Assembly (NCBI RefSeq): GCF_030679875.1
Contig: NZ_JAUXSP010000018.1
Coordinates: 62,001 to 126,000 of the forward strand
From: Phenylobacterium sp.
GTDB lineage: Bacteria; Pseudomonadota; Alphaproteobacteria; Caulobacterales; Caulobacteraceae
DNA: 64,000 nt
Reading direction: 5' to 3'
A program made the translations under genes and the position numbers. Of the stretch, positions 32,959-41,546 are shown one piece after another. The notes beneath the pieces were generated by a model. That model was not told the DNA's origin. It did no database searches and worked only from the letters and a program-made list of their open reading frames with translations. How positions within the stretch are numbered: position 1 is the stretch's first letter; each line of letters opens with the position of its first letter.

Positions 32959-35253
32959 TTGAAGACGTCACCTCGGCGCACCTCGCTCGCCTCGGTCAAG
33001 CGCAACCTCCTGGCGGGGGTCGCGGTGGCGAGCCTGTGCGCAGGCGCAGCGTCGGCCCAGGACGCCGTCGTGCCGACCCCCACGCCGCCGCCAGGGGCGG
33101 ACGGGCTGACCGCCGGCGCCATCTATCTCGAGGCGGAGTCGGTGCTGCGCGACGACACGGCCTCCCGGACCACGGCTTCCGGCCAGGTCGAAGCGCGCTA
33201 CGACAGCCGCAACCTGCGGGCTGACACCATTGTCTATGATGAAGCCAAAGGTGTGCTCGAGGCTTCAAACGTCCAGATTTCCAACCCCGACGGCAGCGTC
33301 GAGTTCGCCCGGGAGATCGTTATGGACGATCAGATGCGGGCGGGCGTCGCCCGAGGCTTCTCCGCCCGGCTCCCGCAGAATGTTAAGATCGCCGCGGCAA
33401 GCGCCGTCCGACGAAATGAGAACGTCAACGAACTGAATCGGGCGATCTACACGCCCTGCGATATCTGCGCCGACAGCGAGAGTAAGACGCCGACCTGGTC
33501 GATCCAGGCCGACAAGGTGGTCCAGGATCGCGAGCGACAGCTGGTCTACTACCGTCACGCGGTGTTCCGTCTCTTTGGCGCGCCGGTCTTCTACATGCCC
33601 CTGTTCTGGCATCCTGACCCACAGGCGGAGCGGAAGTCGGGGCTCCTGACCCCTGACATCTCGGCGTCCGACCGGAGAGGACTTTCCTATGAACAGCCGT
33701 ATCTGGTTGTTCTGTCAGACTATTCGGACTTGACGCTCAGCCCGCAGATTAACGTCAAGGTCGAGCCCTTCCTCAACGCCCGGTATCGCAAGCGCTTCTA
33801 CTCCGGCGAGATCGATGTCCGGGGCGGCTACACCTATGCCGAGGACTTCGACTCCACGGGCCGGTTTGGCGAGGCCACCTCCCGCAGCTACATTCTGGCC
33901 CGCGGCGCCTTCGCCATCGACGAGAACTGGGACTGGGGCTTCACCGCTGAACGGACGTCTGACGACCTGCTGTTCGACAAATATGAGATTGGCGATGTCT
34001 ACCAATCTCGCGGGCCCTATATCGCAGATGATCGACGGCTGATCTCGCAGCTCTACGCCATCAGGGAGGATGACAATTCCTACCTGTCCATGGCGGCGTT
34101 CGATATCCAGGGTCTCCGCCCTGGGGATGATGATCGCACCTTTCCCACAGTGGCGCCCCTGATCGAAGGGCGCTGGAGTCCAGACGCACGCCTCGCCGGC
34201 GGAAGGCTCCGACTGCGAGGAAACGCCGTAGCCCTTGAGCGGGATATCTCGCCGCTGAGCACTTCGACGAACTATATTCCCGGCCTCGATAGCCGCAGGG
34301 TTGTCGCCCAGGCCGATTGGCGGCGGTCGTTCACAACCCCTGCAGGCCTGAGACTTGAGCCCTTCGCCAATATCCGGGCCGACGCTTACAGCCTCAGCGA
34401 CGTGCCGCTGGACGGATATGGCGGACGCACCGAAACCCGCCTTCAAGGCACGGTCGGCGCAGACCTTAGCTGGCCTTTCTACCGTCGTTTCAACGACAAG
34501 ACGGCGATCCTTGAGCCGCTTGTGCAGCTTATCGCTTCGCCCCGCCCCAACCAGATCCAGACCGGCCTGAACGCAGCGGGCGAGCCGGTCTATCTCGACG
34601 AGGATAGCCTCGCCTTCGAGTTCGACGAAACCAACCTGCTCATGGCTGACCGCTTCCCGGGCTTCGACCTGATGGAGGGCGGACTGCGCGCCAACGCGGC
34701 GGCACGAGGCAGCATCCTTTGGGATGATGGGCGGCGCGCCACCCTGCTGGTCGGCCGGAGCTTCCGCAACGAGGAGGAAGTCGCCTTCCCCGAACGGACA
34801 GGGCTGCGGGATACAGCCTCGGATTGGATCGTTGCAGCGCAGGCCCAGCCGATCAGAGGCATCTCGGCCTTTGGCCGGGCACGGCTTGACGGGGACACCC
34901 TGGACGTCCGTCGCGCCGAAGCCGGCGCCAATGTCGCCCTGGGCCGCGGCTCCGGATTTTTCCGCTATCTGTGGGACGATCTCGACATAAACGGGGTCAA
35001 GCGCGAGAACCTGGATCTGGGCGGAGAGCTGTTTCTCACCCAGAACTGGGGCGTCATCGCCTATGGCAATCGCGACATGGTCCAGAATGGCTGGGTGGTG
35101 CGCGATGTCGGGGTGGTCTATCGGGACGAGTGCACACGGATTGAAGTCATATATCGGCGCGAGGACACCATTGTCGGACGTCTAGGCCCCAGCGAGTCTG
35201 TAGCCGTGCGCCTAACCCTCGCCACATTGGGCGAACCTATCTATGCCAACTAG
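32959..35253 (+). CDS. lptD: LPS-assembly outer-membrane protein LptD
   Basis: LptD with LptE inserts LPS into the outer leaflet. The 764-residue precursor has a signal peptide (KRNLLAGVAVASLCAGAASA, cleavage before QDAV). An N-terminal OstA/LptA-like beta-taco domain follows (about 50-190; LEAESVLRDDTASRTTASGQVEAR-type pattern), then the large barrel domain with VFYMPLFWHPDP and EQPYLVVLSD. The start is a TTG at 32959 with AAGAAGG 7-13 bases upstream. The barrel ends in LTLATLGEPIYAN. It overlaps the longest reading of surA but not the start chosen there. Confidence 0.94.
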   Translation: MKTSPRRTSLASVKRNLLAGVAVASLCAGAASAQDAVVPTPTPPPGADGLTAGAIYLEAESVLRDDTASRTTASGQVEARYDSRNLRADTIVYDEAKGVLEASNVQISNPDGSVEFAREIVMDDQMRAGVARGFSARLPQNVKIAAASAVRRNENVNELNRAIYTPCDICADSESKTPTWSIQADKVVQDRERQLVYYRHAVFRLFGAPVFYMPLFWHPDPQAERKSGLLTPDISASDRRGLSYEQPYLVVLSDYSDLTLSPQINVKVEPFLNARYRKRFYSGEIDVRGGYTYAEDFDSTGRFGEATSRSYILARGAFAIDENWDWGFTAERTSDDLLFDKYEIGDVYQSRGPYIADDRRLISQLYAIREDDNSYLSMAAFDIQGLRPGDDDRTFPTVAPLIEGRWSPDARLAGGRLRLRGNAVALERDISPLSTSTNYIPGLDSRRVVAQADWRRSFTTPAGLRLEPFANIRADAYSLSDVPLDGYGGRTETRLQGTVGADLSWPFYRRFNDKTAILEPLVQLIASPRPNQIQTGLNAAGEPVYLDEDSLAFEFDETNLLMADRFPGFDLMEGGLRANAAARGSILWDDGRRATLLVGRSFRNEEEVAFPERTGLRDTASDWIVAAQAQPIRGISAFGRARLDGDTLDVRRAEAGANVALGRGSGFFRYLWDDLDINGVKRENLDLGGELFLTQNWGVIAYGNRDMVQNGWVVRDVGVVYRDECTRIEVIYRREDTIVGRLGPSESVAVRLTLATLGEPIYAN

Positions 35254-35296
35254 GATCAGCGGCGCTTCAAGCCGCCACGAAGGAATGACCCAAGCG

Positions 35297-36631
35297 ATGT
35301 TGTCTGCGCGTTCAGTCCGCGGCCGAGCGGCCTGCGGCGTCGCCCTTGTGGCGTTTCTGGCGACCAGCGCCGTCCCCGGCGGCGCCTTGGCGCAGGCCGC
35401 TGCGGCGCAATCCACTCCTGCCGCGGCCCCCGCAGCGGGCCTTTCGGAATATGCCGCCGCCGTGGTCAATGACCAGATCATCTCGACCTATGATCTCGCA
35501 CAGCGGATGCGGCTCCTGATCGCCACCACTGGCGTGCAGCCCACCGAACAGAACCTGCCGCAAATTCAGCAGGAGGCCCTGATCTCCCTCGTCGATGAGT
35601 CCCTTCAGTTGCAGGAACTCCGTCGGGTCGAGCGAGAACAGAAGTTCAGCATCATCGCCAGCGACGAGGACGTGGATGAGGAGCTAGCTGAACTGGCCTC
35701 GGGCAATGAGATGACCCCCGAGCAGTTCACATCCATGCTTCGCGGCCAGGGCGTGCTGGACTCGCTGCGCGAGCAACTTCGCGCCCAGGCCAGCTGGCAG
35801 CGCTGGATTCAGGGCCGGTATGGCTCGCGTCTGCGGATCGGCGAAGATCAAGTGCGCGCCGTGGTGGAACAGCAGCAAGCCCAGGCGTCTCGCACCCAGT
35901 TTCAGGTGAGCGAAGTCTTCATCGACGCTGCCCGGGTCGGCGGGATGGACGTAGCTCTGCGCGGCGGCGAACAGCTGGTCGGCCAGATGCAGCAGGGCGC
36001 ACCGTTTCAGGCGGTGGCCCGTCAGTTTTCCGCAGCCCCCACGGCCGCATCCGGCGGCGACGCTGGCTGGGTCAGCCCAGGCGAGATGCCCATCGAAGTC
36101 GAGCAGGCCCTGGAGCAGATGCGTCCTGGCCAGCTTTCCCGCCCCATCCCGGTCACCGACGGGGTCTACATCGTCTATCTTCGGGACAAGCGGTCCGGCG
36201 CAGGCGCCACCGTGGTCAACCTGAAGCAGGCGGCGATCGGCGTGCCTGCGGGATCGTCCGAGAGCCAGCTTGCGGCCGCCCGGGCGCAACTGGTCGCCCT
36301 GAAGGCTCAGATCACCGGCTGCGCCGACCTGGAAGCCGTGGCGGGCCAGCAACCTGGCGTCATCGCCGGCGATCTGGGAGAGGCGGAGATCAATGATCTC
36401 GCCCCGGCCTTCCGTTCAGCGGCTGAAACTCTCGAAGTCGGGCAGCTTTCCGAGCCCATCCGCACCGAGGCTGGCCTGCATATCGTCGCCGTTTGCGGCA
36501 AGCGCGCCTCTGGCGGCGCAGAGATATCGCCGCAATTGGTCGAGCGTCGCTTGTTTTTCGAGCAACTGGGTCTGATCGCGCGGCGTTACATGCGAGACCT
36601 CCGGAACGCAGCCACCATCGAGACACGGTGA
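35297..36631 (+). CDS. surA: Peptidyl-prolyl isomerase chaperone SurA
   Basis: SurA is a periplasmic chaperone for outer-membrane proteins such as LptD. The precursor of about 444 residues has a signal peptide (ACGVALVAFLATSAVPGGALA) and an N-terminal SurA domain (AAVVNDQIISTYDLAQRM, LVDESLQLQE). One clear parvulin domain follows (QVSEVFIDAAR to YIVYLRDKR), then a more diverged second one (GDLGEAEINDLAPAF to LHIVAVCGKR). Several starts are possible (35243, 35285, 35297); 35297 is preferred because AAGGA at 35280-35284 stands 12 bases upstream and the signal peptide begins directly. Its stop overlaps pdxA (GTGA). Confidence 0.9.
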   Translation: MLSARSVRGRAACGVALVAFLATSAVPGGALAQAAAAQSTPAAAPAAGLSEYAAAVVNDQIISTYDLAQRMRLLIATTGVQPTEQNLPQIQQEALISLVDESLQLQELRRVEREQKFSIIASDEDVDEELAELASGNEMTPEQFTSMLRGQGVLDSLREQLRAQASWQRWIQGRYGSRLRIGEDQVRAVVEQQQAQASRTQFQVSEVFIDAARVGGMDVALRGGEQLVGQMQQGAPFQAVARQFSAAPTAASGGDAGWVSPGEMPIEVEQALEQMRPGQLSRPIPVTDGVYIVYLRDKRSGAGATVVNLKQAAIGVPAGSSESQLAAARAQLVALKAQITGCADLEAVAGQQPGVIAGDLGEAEINDLAPAFRSAAETLEVGQLSEPIRTEAGLHIVAVCGKRASGGAEISPQLVERRLFFEQLGLIARRYMRDLRNAATIETR

Positions 36632-37632
36632 AGAATCGACCCCTGGCCGTCAGTCTCGGGGATCCCGCCGGGATCGGTCCCGAGATTGTTTTCAAGGCCT
36701 GGAGCGCTCTGCGCCATACCGGGCCGCCGTTCCTTGTTGTCGGCGATGTCAATCAGGTGGCCGCCGCGCCTAGCGCCGGCACGGGTCTGGTTCGGCGCAT
36801 AAGCACAGCCGAGGACGCCGCCCGGACCTTCCCCCAGGCCCTGCCCGTCATCGACATCCCGTTGCTCGAGCCCGTGGTGGCCGGGGCGCCCTCTCCCCGA
36901 TCGGCCAAGGCGGTGATCGCCTGGATCGAGACGGCCGTCGGCCTGGCGCTGTCGGGCGCCGTAGGCGGCGTGGTCACCGCCCCGATCGCCAAGGAGATCC
37001 TCTATGGCGCGGGCTTCACCTTTCCTGGACACACCGAGTTTCTAGGCGAGCTGACCCTGTCGCATCGCTATGACGGGGCGCGAGGTCCGGTGATGATGTT
37101 GGCCGCGCCCGGCCTTCGGGTCTCGCTCGTCACCGTTCACACGCCCCTGGCTCAGGTATCTGCGAGCCTGACCGTGGAGAAAATCGTCAATGCCGGTCTG
37201 GTGACCGCCCAGGCGCTGCGACGGGATTTCGGCATCGACTCCCCCCGATTGACTGTCGCGGGTCTTAATCCTCATGCCGGAGAGGGCGGGACCATCGGGC
37301 GTGAGGAAATTCAGGTCATCGGACCAGCCGTCCGCGCTCTGCGCGACCTGGGCGTTACCGTAGAGGGACCAAGCCCAGCCGACAGCCTCTTCCACGAGGG
37401 CGCCCGGAGCAAGTACGACGCCGTCCTCTGCCTATATCACGACCAGGCTCTCATCCCGATCAAGATGCTCGACTTCTGGGGCGGGGTGAACATCACCCTG
37501 GGCCTGCCCATCGTGCGGACCTCTCCTGACCACGGCACGGCGTTTGACATTGCTGGGCGCGGCCAGGCGCGGCCCGACAGCATGATCGCGGCCATCCGCA
37601 TGGCCAAAGACATCGCTGACCGACGCACATGA
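36628..37632 (+). CDS. pdxA: 4-hydroxythreonine-4-phosphate dehydrogenase
   Basis: PdxA oxidises 4-phosphohydroxy-L-threonine in the DXP-dependent pyridoxal phosphate route. The 334-residue enzyme has AVSLGDPAGIGPEI, TAPIAKEILYGAG, FPGHTEFLGEL with a metal-binding histidine, GLNPHAGEGG and YHDQALIPIKMLDF with further metal histidines, and TSPDHGTAFDIAG. The GTG start at 36628 overlaps the surA stop (GTGA), and its stop overlaps ksgA (ATGA). The order surA-pdxA-ksgA is widely conserved. PLP is used in this window by GlyA, HemA and Alr. Confidence 0.95.
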   Translation: MKNRPLAVSLGDPAGIGPEIVFKAWSALRHTGPPFLVVGDVNQVAAAPSAGTGLVRRISTAEDAARTFPQALPVIDIPLLEPVVAGAPSPRSAKAVIAWIETAVGLALSGAVGGVVTAPIAKEILYGAGFTFPGHTEFLGELTLSHRYDGARGPVMMLAAPGLRVSLVTVHTPLAQVSASLTVEKIVNAGLVTAQALRRDFGIDSPRLTVAGLNPHAGEGGTIGREEIQVIGPAVRALRDLGVTVEGPSPADSLFHEGARSKYDAVLCLYHDQALIPIKMLDFWGGVNITLGLPIVRTSPDHGTAFDIAGRGQARPDSMIAAIRMAKDIADRRT

Positions 37633-38465
37633 GCGCCCTGACTGACCTGCCGCCCCTTCGCCAGAGCCTGGAGGCGCACGGCCTGATGGCCGACAAGGGG
37701 TTGGGCCAGCACTTTCTGCTGGACCTGAACATCACGCGCAAGATCGCCCGCCTCGCCGGGCCCCTGGACGGCGTGAAGGTGCTGGAAATCGGCCCTGGCC
37801 CCGGCGGCCTCACCCGCGCCCTACTCGAGGCGGGCGCACATCTCACGGTCGTCGAGAAAGACGCCCGGTTTCTCCCTGTTCTCAACGAACTGGCGCAGGT
37901 TTCTGAGGGCAGGCTGTCGATCCAGATGGCCGACGCGCTCAAGGTCGATGAGGCTGCGCTGACGGGCGGCGAACCGGTCGCGATTGTCTCGAACCTTCCC
38001 TACAACATCGGCACCGCCCTGCTCATCAAGTGGCTGACCGGCCCCTATCGCCCGGCCTCCATGACCCTGATGTTCCAGAAGGAAGTGGCCCAGAGAATTG
38101 TCGCCCGGCCAGGGGATGACGCCTATGGCCGCCTGGCGGTCATCGCCCAGGCCACAGCCCAGGCCAGGATCGTGATGGAGGCGCCGGCGCGAGCATTCAC
38201 GCCGCCCCCCAAGGTGGACTCCGCCGTCGTGCGTCTTGACCCCCTGCCCGATCGCCCGACGGAGCCCCTGCTCAGCGCCTTGGAACGGGTAAGTCAGGCG
38301 GCCTTTGGCCAGCGGCGCAAGATGCTGCGCTCAAGCCTGAAGTCCCTCGGCGGCGCAGAACTCTGTGAGACCGCCGGGATTGATCCTGCCCGACGCGCCG
38401 AAACCCTCGCCCTGGACGAGTTTATGAGCCTGGCTGCGGCGGTGCTGCGCGACGAGGCTGACTGA
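37629..38465 (+). CDS. ksgA: 16S rRNA (adenine1518-N6/adenine1519-N6)-dimethyltransferase
   Basis: KsgA (RsmA) dimethylates two adenines in the 3' hairpin of 16S rRNA during 30S maturation. The 278-residue protein has DKGLGQHFLLDLNITRKI, the SAM loop VLEIGPGPGGLTRALLEAGA, the catalytic motif SNLPYNIGTALLIKW and the C-terminal FGQRRKMLRSSLKSL. It is last in the lptF-to-ksgA operon. A weak hairpin at 38502-38525 and a repeat element at 38561 follow. Confidence 0.96.
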   Translation: MSALTDLPPLRQSLEAHGLMADKGLGQHFLLDLNITRKIARLAGPLDGVKVLEIGPGPGGLTRALLEAGAHLTVVEKDARFLPVLNELAQVSEGRLSIQMADALKVDEAALTGGEPVAIVSNLPYNIGTALLIKWLTGPYRPASMTLMFQKEVAQRIVARPGDDAYGRLAVIAQATAQARIVMEAPARAFTPPPKVDSAVVRLDPLPDRPTEPLLSALERVSQAAFGQRRKMLRSSLKSLGGAELCETAGIDPARRAETLALDEFMSLAAAVLRDEAD

Positions 38466-38501
38466 GCCTTGTGCTCAACAGGGGCCTCGTCTGAGGGGCG
38501 C

Positions 38502-38525
38502 GCCGCTAATGTGGCGGCAAGTTTT
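38502..38525 (+). terminator. Weak candidate terminator after ksgA
   Basis: GCCGC (38502-38506) and GCGGC (38514-38518) form a 5-base stem with a 7-base loop, followed by AAGTTTTGC. The stem is short, so termination here is likely partial at best. It precedes the family A repeat at 38561. Confidence 0.3.
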
Positions 38526-38560
38526 GCTTTCGCAAGCGCGCTCAAGGTCTGGGATCTGGA

Positions 38561-38610
38561 CCATGATTCAACGCTCAGACGGTTCCGTCTGATCGCATCA
38601 TGCTCTAGGA
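38561..38610. repeat. Palindromic repeat, family A copy 1, upstream of the MscS gene
   Basis: Inner arms TCAGACGG (38576-38583) and CCGTCTGA (38586-38593); outer arms CATGAT (38563-38568) and ATCATG (38598-38603). The right part CTGATCGCATCATGCTCTAG is 19/20 identical to the copy ending at 39938, in the same orientation. The end TAGGA (38607-38611) lies 7 bases before the ATG at 38618 and may serve as the ribosome site of the channel gene. Confidence 0.78.
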
Positions 38611-38617
38611 CCGCCCA

Positions 38618-39883
38618 ATGTTGGACCTTGATCAGGCCCTCGCGGGCCTCAATGAATACCCCTATCTGCAGACGCTAATCGGACTGGCGGCCCTGGCCGC
38701 CCTGGCGGCCATCGTCAACTGGCTGACCCATCATGTGTTGCTTCGCATCGTGCGTCGGGCCCTTAGCCTGTCGCTGAGCGGCGACGCTGAGGCCATTTTC
38801 GGCGAGCTCATCGCCCGGCTGGCCAACGTGGCGCCGGCGATCATCATCTATCAGGCCGTCCTGCTGGTGCCGCATCTGCCTGACACAGCCCAGACGGTGG
38901 TCCGCAATGTGGCCGCCGCCTTCATGATCCTGACCGTCATTCTGGCGATCGCCGGCGGGCTCAACCTCCTAAACGCCCTCTATTCCCGCCGGCCGGAATC
39001 CCGCCAACGGCCGATCAAAGGCTACATCCAGGTCGGCAAGATCATCCTCTATGCCGCCGCCGCCATCCTGGTTGTGGCCACCTTGCTGGACCGCTCACCG
39101 CTGCTGCTGATCTCAGGCCTGGGCGCCATGGCCGCGGTCCTGCTGCTGGTGTTCAAGGACACTATTCTGTCGCTGGTCGCCTCGGTTCAGCTGACCAGCA
39201 ACGACATGATCCGGGTCGGTGACTGGATCGAGATGCCGCAGCTCAACGCCAATGGCGACGTGATCGATCTGGCGCTGCATACGGTCAAGATCCAGAATTT
39301 CGACAAGACCATCACCGCGATCCCGACATGGCGGCTGATCAACGAATCCTTCGTCAACTGGCGAGGCATGCAGGAGTCTGGGGGACGGCGGATCATGCGG
39401 GCGATCCTCCTCGACCAGACCGCGATCCGGTTCCTAACGCCCGAGGAGCGGGAGGAGCTCAAGCGGTTCGCCCTGCTCGATGTCTATCTGGCTGGAAAGG
39501 CCAAGGATCTGGAAGCCTGGAATGAGTCCCTGGTCAGGTCGGGCCGCGACCCGGTGAACACCCGGCGCCTGACCAATGTGGGGACGTTCCGCGCCTACGT
39601 CCTGGCCTATCTGAAGGTCCATCCCGGCATCGCCAAGGACAAGACCCTTCTCGTGCGGCAGCGGGACCCCACGCCAGAGGGGCTGCCCCTGGAGATCTAC
39701 GCCTTCGCCAACACCGTGGAGTGGGAGGCCTATGAGGCGATCCAGAGCGACATCTTCGATCACGTCCTGTCCATCCTGCCGGAATTCGACCTGCGCCTCT
39801 TCCAGGCGCCGACAGGGCGGGACATGCGCGGGCTGACGGACAGCCTGAGGGACGGCGCGGGTCGGGCGCCTCCCGGCGCCTAG
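38618..39883 (+). CDS. MscS-family mechanosensitive ion channel (YbdG-like)
   Basis: A 421-residue small-conductance mechanosensitive channel, opened by membrane tension after osmotic downshock. It has about five membrane helices (20-46, 65-85, 90-115, 135-160, 165-190). The pore-lining MscS segment is LLLISGLGAMAAVLLLVFKDTILSL, followed by the beta-domain VQLTSNDMIRVGDWIEMP and FDKTITAIPTWRLINESFVNWRGM, a pattern seen in YbdG-type members. A cytoplasmic C-terminal domain runs to about 400. It lies alone between two same-orientation repeat copies (38561-38610, 39889-39938), between blocks that look contiguous in function. Confidence 0.9.
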   Translation: MLDLDQALAGLNEYPYLQTLIGLAALAALAAIVNWLTHHVLLRIVRRALSLSLSGDAEAIFGELIARLANVAPAIIIYQAVLLVPHLPDTAQTVVRNVAAAFMILTVILAIAGGLNLLNALYSRRPESRQRPIKGYIQVGKIILYAAAAILVVATLLDRSPLLLISGLGAMAAVLLLVFKDTILSLVASVQLTSNDMIRVGDWIEMPQLNANGDVIDLALHTVKIQNFDKTITAIPTWRLINESFVNWRGMQESGGRRIMRAILLDQTAIRFLTPEEREELKRFALLDVYLAGKAKDLEAWNESLVRSGRDPVNTRRLTNVGTFRAYVLAYLKVHPGIAKDKTLLVRQRDPTPEGLPLEIYAFANTVEWEAYEAIQSDIFDHVLSILPEFDLRLFQAPTGRDMRGLTDSLRDGAGRAPPGA

Positions 39884-39888
39884 CTCGG

Positions 39889-39938
39889 TCCGCGAAATCC
39901 GACGCTAGGCGGCTCCGCCTGATCGCATCATGCCCTAG
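39889..39938. repeat. Palindromic repeat, family A copy 2, ending in the gmk stop codon
   Basis: Inner arms AGGCGG (39907-39912) and CCGCCT (39915-39920), then GATCGCATCATGCCCTAG. The compensating changes AGACGG to AGGCGG and CCGTCT to CCGCCT relative to the copy at 38561 keep the stem paired. The TAG read from 39937 to 39935 is the gmk stop codon. The element fills the 51-base convergent gap between the MscS gene and gmk. Confidence 0.75.
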
Positions 39939-40576
39939 AGACGCTCATCCAGGAGCTGCTGCACGAAGTCCACAAGGCCCGGGTTGCGGACGCGTTTCTG
40001 ACGTTCAGCATGATAGATGTGCGCCAGGTCCGAATAAGCCCGATCATAGTCGTCGTTGATGATCACATAGTCGTAGTCGACCGCCCGCTCTATCTCCCCA
40101 TAGGCGCGGCCGAGGCGGCGCTGAATCACATCCTCCCGATCCTGCGCCCGGGCGTGCAGACGCCGGGACAGCTCGGCCATGCTCGGCGGCAGGATAAATA
40201 CCCGGACCACGTCCTCCGGCGCCTTTTGGGCGATCTGCGCCGCACCCTGCCAGTCGATATCGAACAGCACGTCACGGCCCCCGCCCAGGGCGTCCATCAC
40301 CGGCTGCTGGGGGCTGCCATACCGATGCTCATGCACATTGGCCCACTCCAGAAAGGCGTCAGTCGCCACCATCTGGTCGAAGCTGGGCCGATCGACGAAG
40401 TGGTACTCTCGACCATCCTCTTCGCCCGGACGCGGGTCGCGGGTCGTGGCCGAAACTGAAAGCTCCAGCTCCGCATGGTCGGCCACCAGACGGCGTGACA
40501 GCGACGTCTTACCGGCCCCCGAGGGGCTTGAGATCAGCAGCATGAGGCCGCGGCGAGGGACTGAACTCTGGATCAT
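39935..40576 (-). CDS. gmk: Guanylate kinase
   Basis: Gmk phosphorylates GMP to GDP. The 213-residue enzyme has the P-loop ISSPSGAGKTSLSRRL (about 14-29), SATTRDPRPGEEDGREYHFV for GMP binding, VLFDIDWQGAAQI, and the lid region RAQDREDVIQRRL. The ATG at 40576 is preferred; a GTG at 40606 would add 10 residues. It lies downstream of yicC, a pairing conserved across proteobacteria. Its stop codon is contributed by the end of a palindromic repeat. Confidence 0.95.
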   Translation of the reverse strand: MIQSSVPRRGLMLLISSPSGAGKTSLSRRLVADHAELELSVSATTRDPRPGEEDGREYHFVDRPSFDQMVATDAFLEWANVHEHRYGSPQQPVMDALGGGRDVLFDIDWQGAAQIAQKAPEDVVRVFILPPSMAELSRRLHARAQDREDVIQRRLGRAYGEIERAVDYDYVIINDDYDRAYSDLAHIYHAERQKRVRNPGLVDFVQQLLDERL

Positions 40577-40615
40577 CGGTCTCGGATCTGATCGGGGCGG
40601 GCCCACGCGAGTGGT

Positions 40616-41500
40616 CTATTCCACATTCTGGACCTGTTCGCGAAGCTGCTCGATCACCGCCTTGAGCTCGAGCCCCACCGCCGTCAGGGCCGAGAGGGCC
40701 GACTTTGAGCAAAGGGTGTTGGCCTCACGCATGAATTCCTGGGTCAGGAAGTCCAACCGCCGGCCCACGGCGGCCTCGCCCCTCAGGAGGTCGCGCGCAG
40801 AGTCCACATGGCCCGAGAGGCGGTCGAGTTCCTCGCGAACATCGGCCTTCACGGCCATGGCCGCCGCTTCCTGGATGATCCGCGCCTCCAGACCCGCCGG
40901 ATCGCCGATCAACTCGGACATCCGCCTGGCGAACCGCGCCTTCAGAACCTCCGGCTGCTCGCCGGCAAGCGCGCCTGCCTGCCGCGTCAGGTCAGCGATC
41001 TTGTCGACCAGCCCCGACAGCACCGACTGCAGCGCCGCGCCCTCGGCCTCACGGTCCAGCTTGAGCGCGTCAAGCGCCCCGGCGATGGAGACCATCATCG
41101 CCGCGGTCACCCGAGCCATGACTTCTGGATCAGGTTCGGTCTCGGCCACCTCGATGACGCCGCGCAGGGCCAGCAACCCATCCAGGCTGGGCGGAGCGGC
41201 GCGGCCATCTGCCACCAGGGCGGCGGTGGCGGCCAGATAGCGTTCGGCCTGATCAAGATTGATGCGAACCTGAGCCTGGCTTTCGGCCCGCTTGGCCTGC
41301 AGCCCTATCGTGATCTGACCGCGCTGAAATCGGGCCTGGGCGCCATCGCGGGCGATCCGGTCCAGGGTTTCGAAGCCCGGGGGGCCGCGAAAGCGGACGT
41401 CCAGGTTGCGCCCATTTACCGAGCGCGCCTCGGCCGCCCAGCTCCAGTCGTCTTGCGCGCCTTCGACACGGCCAAAGCCCGTCATCCCGGAAAAGGCCAT
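40616..41500 (-). CDS. YicC/YloC family endoribonuclease
   Basis: YicC proteins are endoribonucleases; in Escherichia coli YicC promotes degradation of specific small RNA. The 294-residue protein has the family N-terminus FSGMTGFGRVEG, SVNGRNLDVRFRGPPGFE, and the conserved C-terminal stretch (DVREELDRLSGHVDSARDLL, GRRLDFLTQEFMREANTLCSK). It is 40 bases upstream of gmk and 46 bases downstream of mltG on the same strand. Confidence 0.93.
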   Translation of the reverse strand: MAFSGMTGFGRVEGAQDDWSWAAEARSVNGRNLDVRFRGPPGFETLDRIARDGAQARFQRGQITIGLQAKRAESQAQVRINLDQAERYLAATAALVADGRAAPPSLDGLLALRGVIEVAETEPDPEVMARVTAAMMVSIAGALDALKLDREAEGAALQSVLSGLVDKIADLTRQAGALAGEQPEVLKARFARRMSELIGDPAGLEARIIQEAAAMAVKADVREELDRLSGHVDSARDLLRGEAAVGRRLDFLTQEFMREANTLCSKSALSALTAVGLELKAVIEQLREQVQNVE

Positions 41501-41546
41501 GGTCAGTCCCCCGGCGTCATGGGCGACCGGGGCCGCGCGAGGTTCG

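Noticed and set aside
37629..39883. Frameshift or truncation of the MscS gene due to the flanking repeats
   Set aside because: The frame is intact over 421 codons with all channel motifs present.
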